Source of the DNA: DASVXQ01 sp046727955
GTDB taxonomy: Bacteria > Actinomycetota > CALGFH01
NCBI GenBank assembly: GCA_046727955.1
Contig: JBKPDO010000182.1
Coordinates: 1 to 64,000 of the forward strand
Reading direction: 5' to 3'
DNA length: 64,000 bases
The notes below the pieces were generated by a model. That model was given only the letters and a program-made list of their open reading frames with translations, had not been told where the DNA came from and ran no database searches. Below, in pieces: positions 61,692-64,000 of this stretch. The stretch's first letter is position 1; every line of letters begins with the position of its first letter. The position numbers were made by a program, and so were the translations under genes.

Positions 61692-63307
61692 TCAGCCGGT
61701 CCAGACGGCGGTGTCGGGGTGGAAGGCGGCCCAGTCGAACCAGAACGAGTCGGTCGCGTCGGCCGCGGCGAGCCGGCTGCCCGCAAGCGGCCCGGCGGTC
61801 GCGCGGCCGAACTGATCCCAGACGCTGCCGGTCTGCTGGTCACGGACCTGCCCATTGGTCACGGTGAAGGAAAGCGCCTGACCGCCCAGCTGCCGGGAGA
61901 ACGCGGCCGCGGCGCCCACGTCGCGCGACCCGGCGATCTGTTCGCGGTCCAGCGCCGAGGTCGTGCCCGCCCGCCAGACCACCAGCAACGGCACGCCGGC
62001 CGGGTCGAGGTCCGCCACGCTCACACCGCCCTGGGCGCGGGCGGCGAGCCGGGTGTAGGGCACGGCCAGGTGGCGGCCGCGGACAGCAAGCCCAAGCACC
62101 CGCTCGACCGCGCCCAGGCGCGGGTCGACGGTGCCGTCGAACAGGAACGGGGTGGCGCCCCTGGCGTCGTAGCCGACATAGGGGTTGTGGCCGTAGGGGC
62201 GACTGAATCCGGTGTCACGCGACAGCACCAGCCCGCCGGGGAAGCTGGCGCGGAAGGCCGACCATGACACGATCTGGGTCGGGACCGGCGCCAGCCGTTG
62301 GCCGGTGAGCGGCCCGACGACGGCCTGGCCGAGCGCCTGCGGCCACAGCGACCGGGTGGCCCGGTCGTACATGACCAGGTTGGACTGGTAGAGCTTGCCG
62401 GAGGTCCCGAAGGTGGTCACCGCGCCGTCCACCAGCGGGCGGCGCCAGGTTATGGCGGTGTTGCACAGCGGCAGTAGCTGACCGCGACCGGCACGCCGCC
62501 GACGCTGTCGTTGACGATCTCGTGCCAGACCAGGATCTCAAGCGGGTACGCCTTGGCCTGGTCGCCGACCTGCACGGCGGCGACCGGCTCCGCCGCGGCC
62601 AACCAGCCGACCGAGCTGGCGGGCTGGAACCTTGGGTGGTCGATCGGCGGGATGCCGTCGGACGGCGGCCCACCCGGGATGATCCTGGCGGGGTCGACCA
62701 GCGGCGCCGGCTCGGCCGCCCCGCCCACGCCGGCGTTGATGGTCACGCCGAGGGCGTCGTGGAGCGTGCGGGCCAGCGCCTGCTCGTCGAGCTGGCCGGT
62801 GACGATCTCGGCGACGGTGCCGTCGCCGCGCAGCAGGACCGTGGTGGGCATGCCCAGGCCGCCGAACGCGTCGAACGAGCGGCCGGCCGGGTCGGAGGCG
62901 AGCCGGTAGCTGACCCCGGTCCGTTTGGCGAGCGCCAAGGCGGGCTCGCGGCGGTCGCGCTGGTCGATGCCAAGGAACGCCACCTGCTGGCCGAGGCGCT
63001 GGTGGACCCGCTCGAAGGCGGGCATCTCGGCGACGCAGAACGGGCACCAGGACGCCCAGAAGTTGATCACGGCCGGGCGGCCGCGCAGATCGGCTAGGCG
63101 CACCCGGCGGCTGCTGGCGGCCAGGTCGGGCAGCTCGACCCGCGGGGCGGGCTGGCCGACCCTGGCCGAGCCCTCGACCAGGGTGGCCGCCGGCCCCGAG
63201 GGGTGGAGCGCCACACGGCTGGCCAGCGCCAGCGCCGCCACGGCCGCCACGGCCACCGCGGCGGCCAGCAGCAGTCCCAGCCAGCGGCGGTTACCGAGCG
63301 CGAGCAC
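61692..63307 (-). CDS. Thioredoxin (TlpA-like) - DUF3179 fusion, one-base frameshift
   Basis: About 538 residues after repair. N-terminal membrane anchor (RWLGLLLAAAVAVAAVAALA), then a TlpA/ResA domain with active site NFWASWCPFCVAEMPAFERV (C-x2-C) and MPTTVLLRGDGTV cis-Pro region. From residue 200 a DUF3179 domain: VQVGDQAKAYPLEILVWHEI, VGGVPVAVSYC, then after the break VTTFGTSGKLYQSNLVMYDR and VLSRDTGFSRPYGHNPYVGY. Restoring one base at 62470 turns YCRCATPP into YCPLCNTAI and joins the halves. Probably an extracytoplasmic thiol-redox protein; the fused role of DUF3179 is unknown. Confidence 0.82.
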
Positions 63308-63322
63308 GGCGACCTCACCGCC

Positions 63323-64000
63323 TCACCACAGTCCGAGCTGCTGTGCCGCGGCCAGCACCTCGGCCTGGTCGGCGCCCAGCAGCAGCGAGGGCGCGGGGTG
63401 GTCGGCGCAAAACAGCACCACCCCGCTGATCTGGGCGGTCCAGGTGGCACCCGACGAGGCGTGCCGTGCGCCTACCGCCTGCGGGAAGGCGTGGCCGGCC
63501 AGCAGCAGTACCAGCCGGTGCCCGGCCGTGTCCTGGTAGGCGTGCGCGACGACCGGCAGGCCGGCCAGCGCACCCCGGCGTGCGCCCTGCCAGGTGAGGC
63601 CGCCGAGCTGGCGGGCCGGCGGCGCCTCGGCGGTCGGGGTCCAGTCGGCCACGCCGTCACGGTAGCTGGCCACAGCCGCGGTGATCGGCGCCGGCTGGGC
63701 CGGGGGGCGCTCCCGGGCTGCCAGCAGCCCGCCGGCCACCCCCACCGCTACCAGCGCGGCGGCCACCCACAGCAGCGCGGGCAGCCCCGTCCCCAGCCGC
63801 ACCCGGCGGGGTCGTGGTGCCGGCGCCGCCGCGATGGTTGCCCGGATGCGCTCGCGCAGGGGCTGCGGGGCGACCTCGCGCAGCCCCTCGGCGAGCGCGC
63901 GACCCTGGCGGCCGGCTGTGACCTCCCCGCCAGCAGTCGTCGCAGCCAAGCACGTGCACCTCGAACCGCTCCCGCTGCCTGGACGAAAGCTCGCCGGCTA
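63323..64000 (-). CDS. Membrane anti-sigma factor (partial, frameshifted)
   Basis: The gene runs off the window's right edge. ELSSRQRERFEVHVLGCDDC is the zinc-binding N-terminal anti-sigma domain (H-x3-C-x2-C). A CCCC run at 63925-63928 (GGGG on the coding strand) seems one base too long; removing it joins CW-REVTAGRQGRALAEGLRE, followed by a transmembrane helix (LPALLWVAAALVAVGVAGGL) and an outer domain ending LLLGADQAEVLAAAQQLGLW. A sigma factor gene is expected just beyond the window. Confidence 0.75.

Overview
This 64-kb window is high-GC DNA (roughly 70% by eye) from an actinobacterium, probably a poorly sampled soil-type Actinomycetota lineage. The evidence is indirect: a BTAD/AfsR regulator, a LuxR-STAND regulator, a PadR-controlled lipoprotein, DrrAB-type ABC exporter genes, an ECF42-type sigma factor with its YciI partner, a cytochrome P450, frequent GTG starts and Tat/lipoprotein exports. 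There is no rRNA gene or marker that fixes the class.

Layout. 0-4 kb: lipoprotein end, PadR regulator and divergent lipoprotein hydrolase with a candidate operator, then a drrAB-like exporter. 4-7.7 kb: giant BTAD/AfsR regulator. 7.8-14.4 kb: soluble transhydrogenase, a pyruvate kinase stub, and a potassium P-ATPase operon in the order kdpF-A-C-B, preceded by an unannotated 26-residue membrane peptide. 14.5-19 kb: a phosphoesterase lacking its middle, a secreted Asp-box propeller, and remnants of a histidine kinase, a STAS-like protein and an ABC ATPase. 19.3-22.2 kb: a CAT-anticodon tRNA plus half of another tRNA, a CPBP protease and a FAH-family enzyme. 22.3-25.2 kb: a collapsed acetoin/2-oxoacid dehydrogenase locus (E1 alpha, E1 beta, E2, AcoX) run into a histidine kinase. 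25.4-34 kb: tatA, a dimethylformamidase-like secreted protein, and a segment bounded by 98-bp inverted copies of one IS end that carries a polysaccharide deacetylase, a glycosyltransferase fusion and an EamA transporter. 34-43 kb: DUF3048 lipoprotein, second propeller, P450, and a SNF2 helicase with its SWIM partner. 43-53.9 kb: beta-helix fragment, LuxR-STAND regulator, ScyD-like protein, ECF42/YciI pair, MFS exporter, flavoprotein disulfide reductase. 53.9-64 kb: GH15 and sigma-factor remnants, an intact anti-sigma factor, LVIVD and recombinase remnants, third propeller, a 128-bp MITE-like element, a large unknown protein, Crp/Fnr regulator, a thioredoxin-DUF3179 fusion and an anti-sigma factor.

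Three window-wide patterns matter more than any single gene. First, at least a dozen gene-internal junctions join the start of one gene to the end of the same or another gene, so large pieces are missing; these are either real deletion scars or assembly joins. Second, about ten genes are broken only by one-base changes, mostly in short G/C runs, and are probably intact in the organism. Third, short perfect tandem duplications are scattered throughout; inside intact genes their unit length is always a multiple of three, and outside genes it is not, which argues that they are real and under selection.

Functionally the intact part is export- and envelope-oriented (Tat subunit, lipoproteins, three propellers, cell-wall glycan enzymes), with potassium uptake and several one-component or sigma/anti-sigma regulators. 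I did not find a convincing complete new defence or biosynthetic system.
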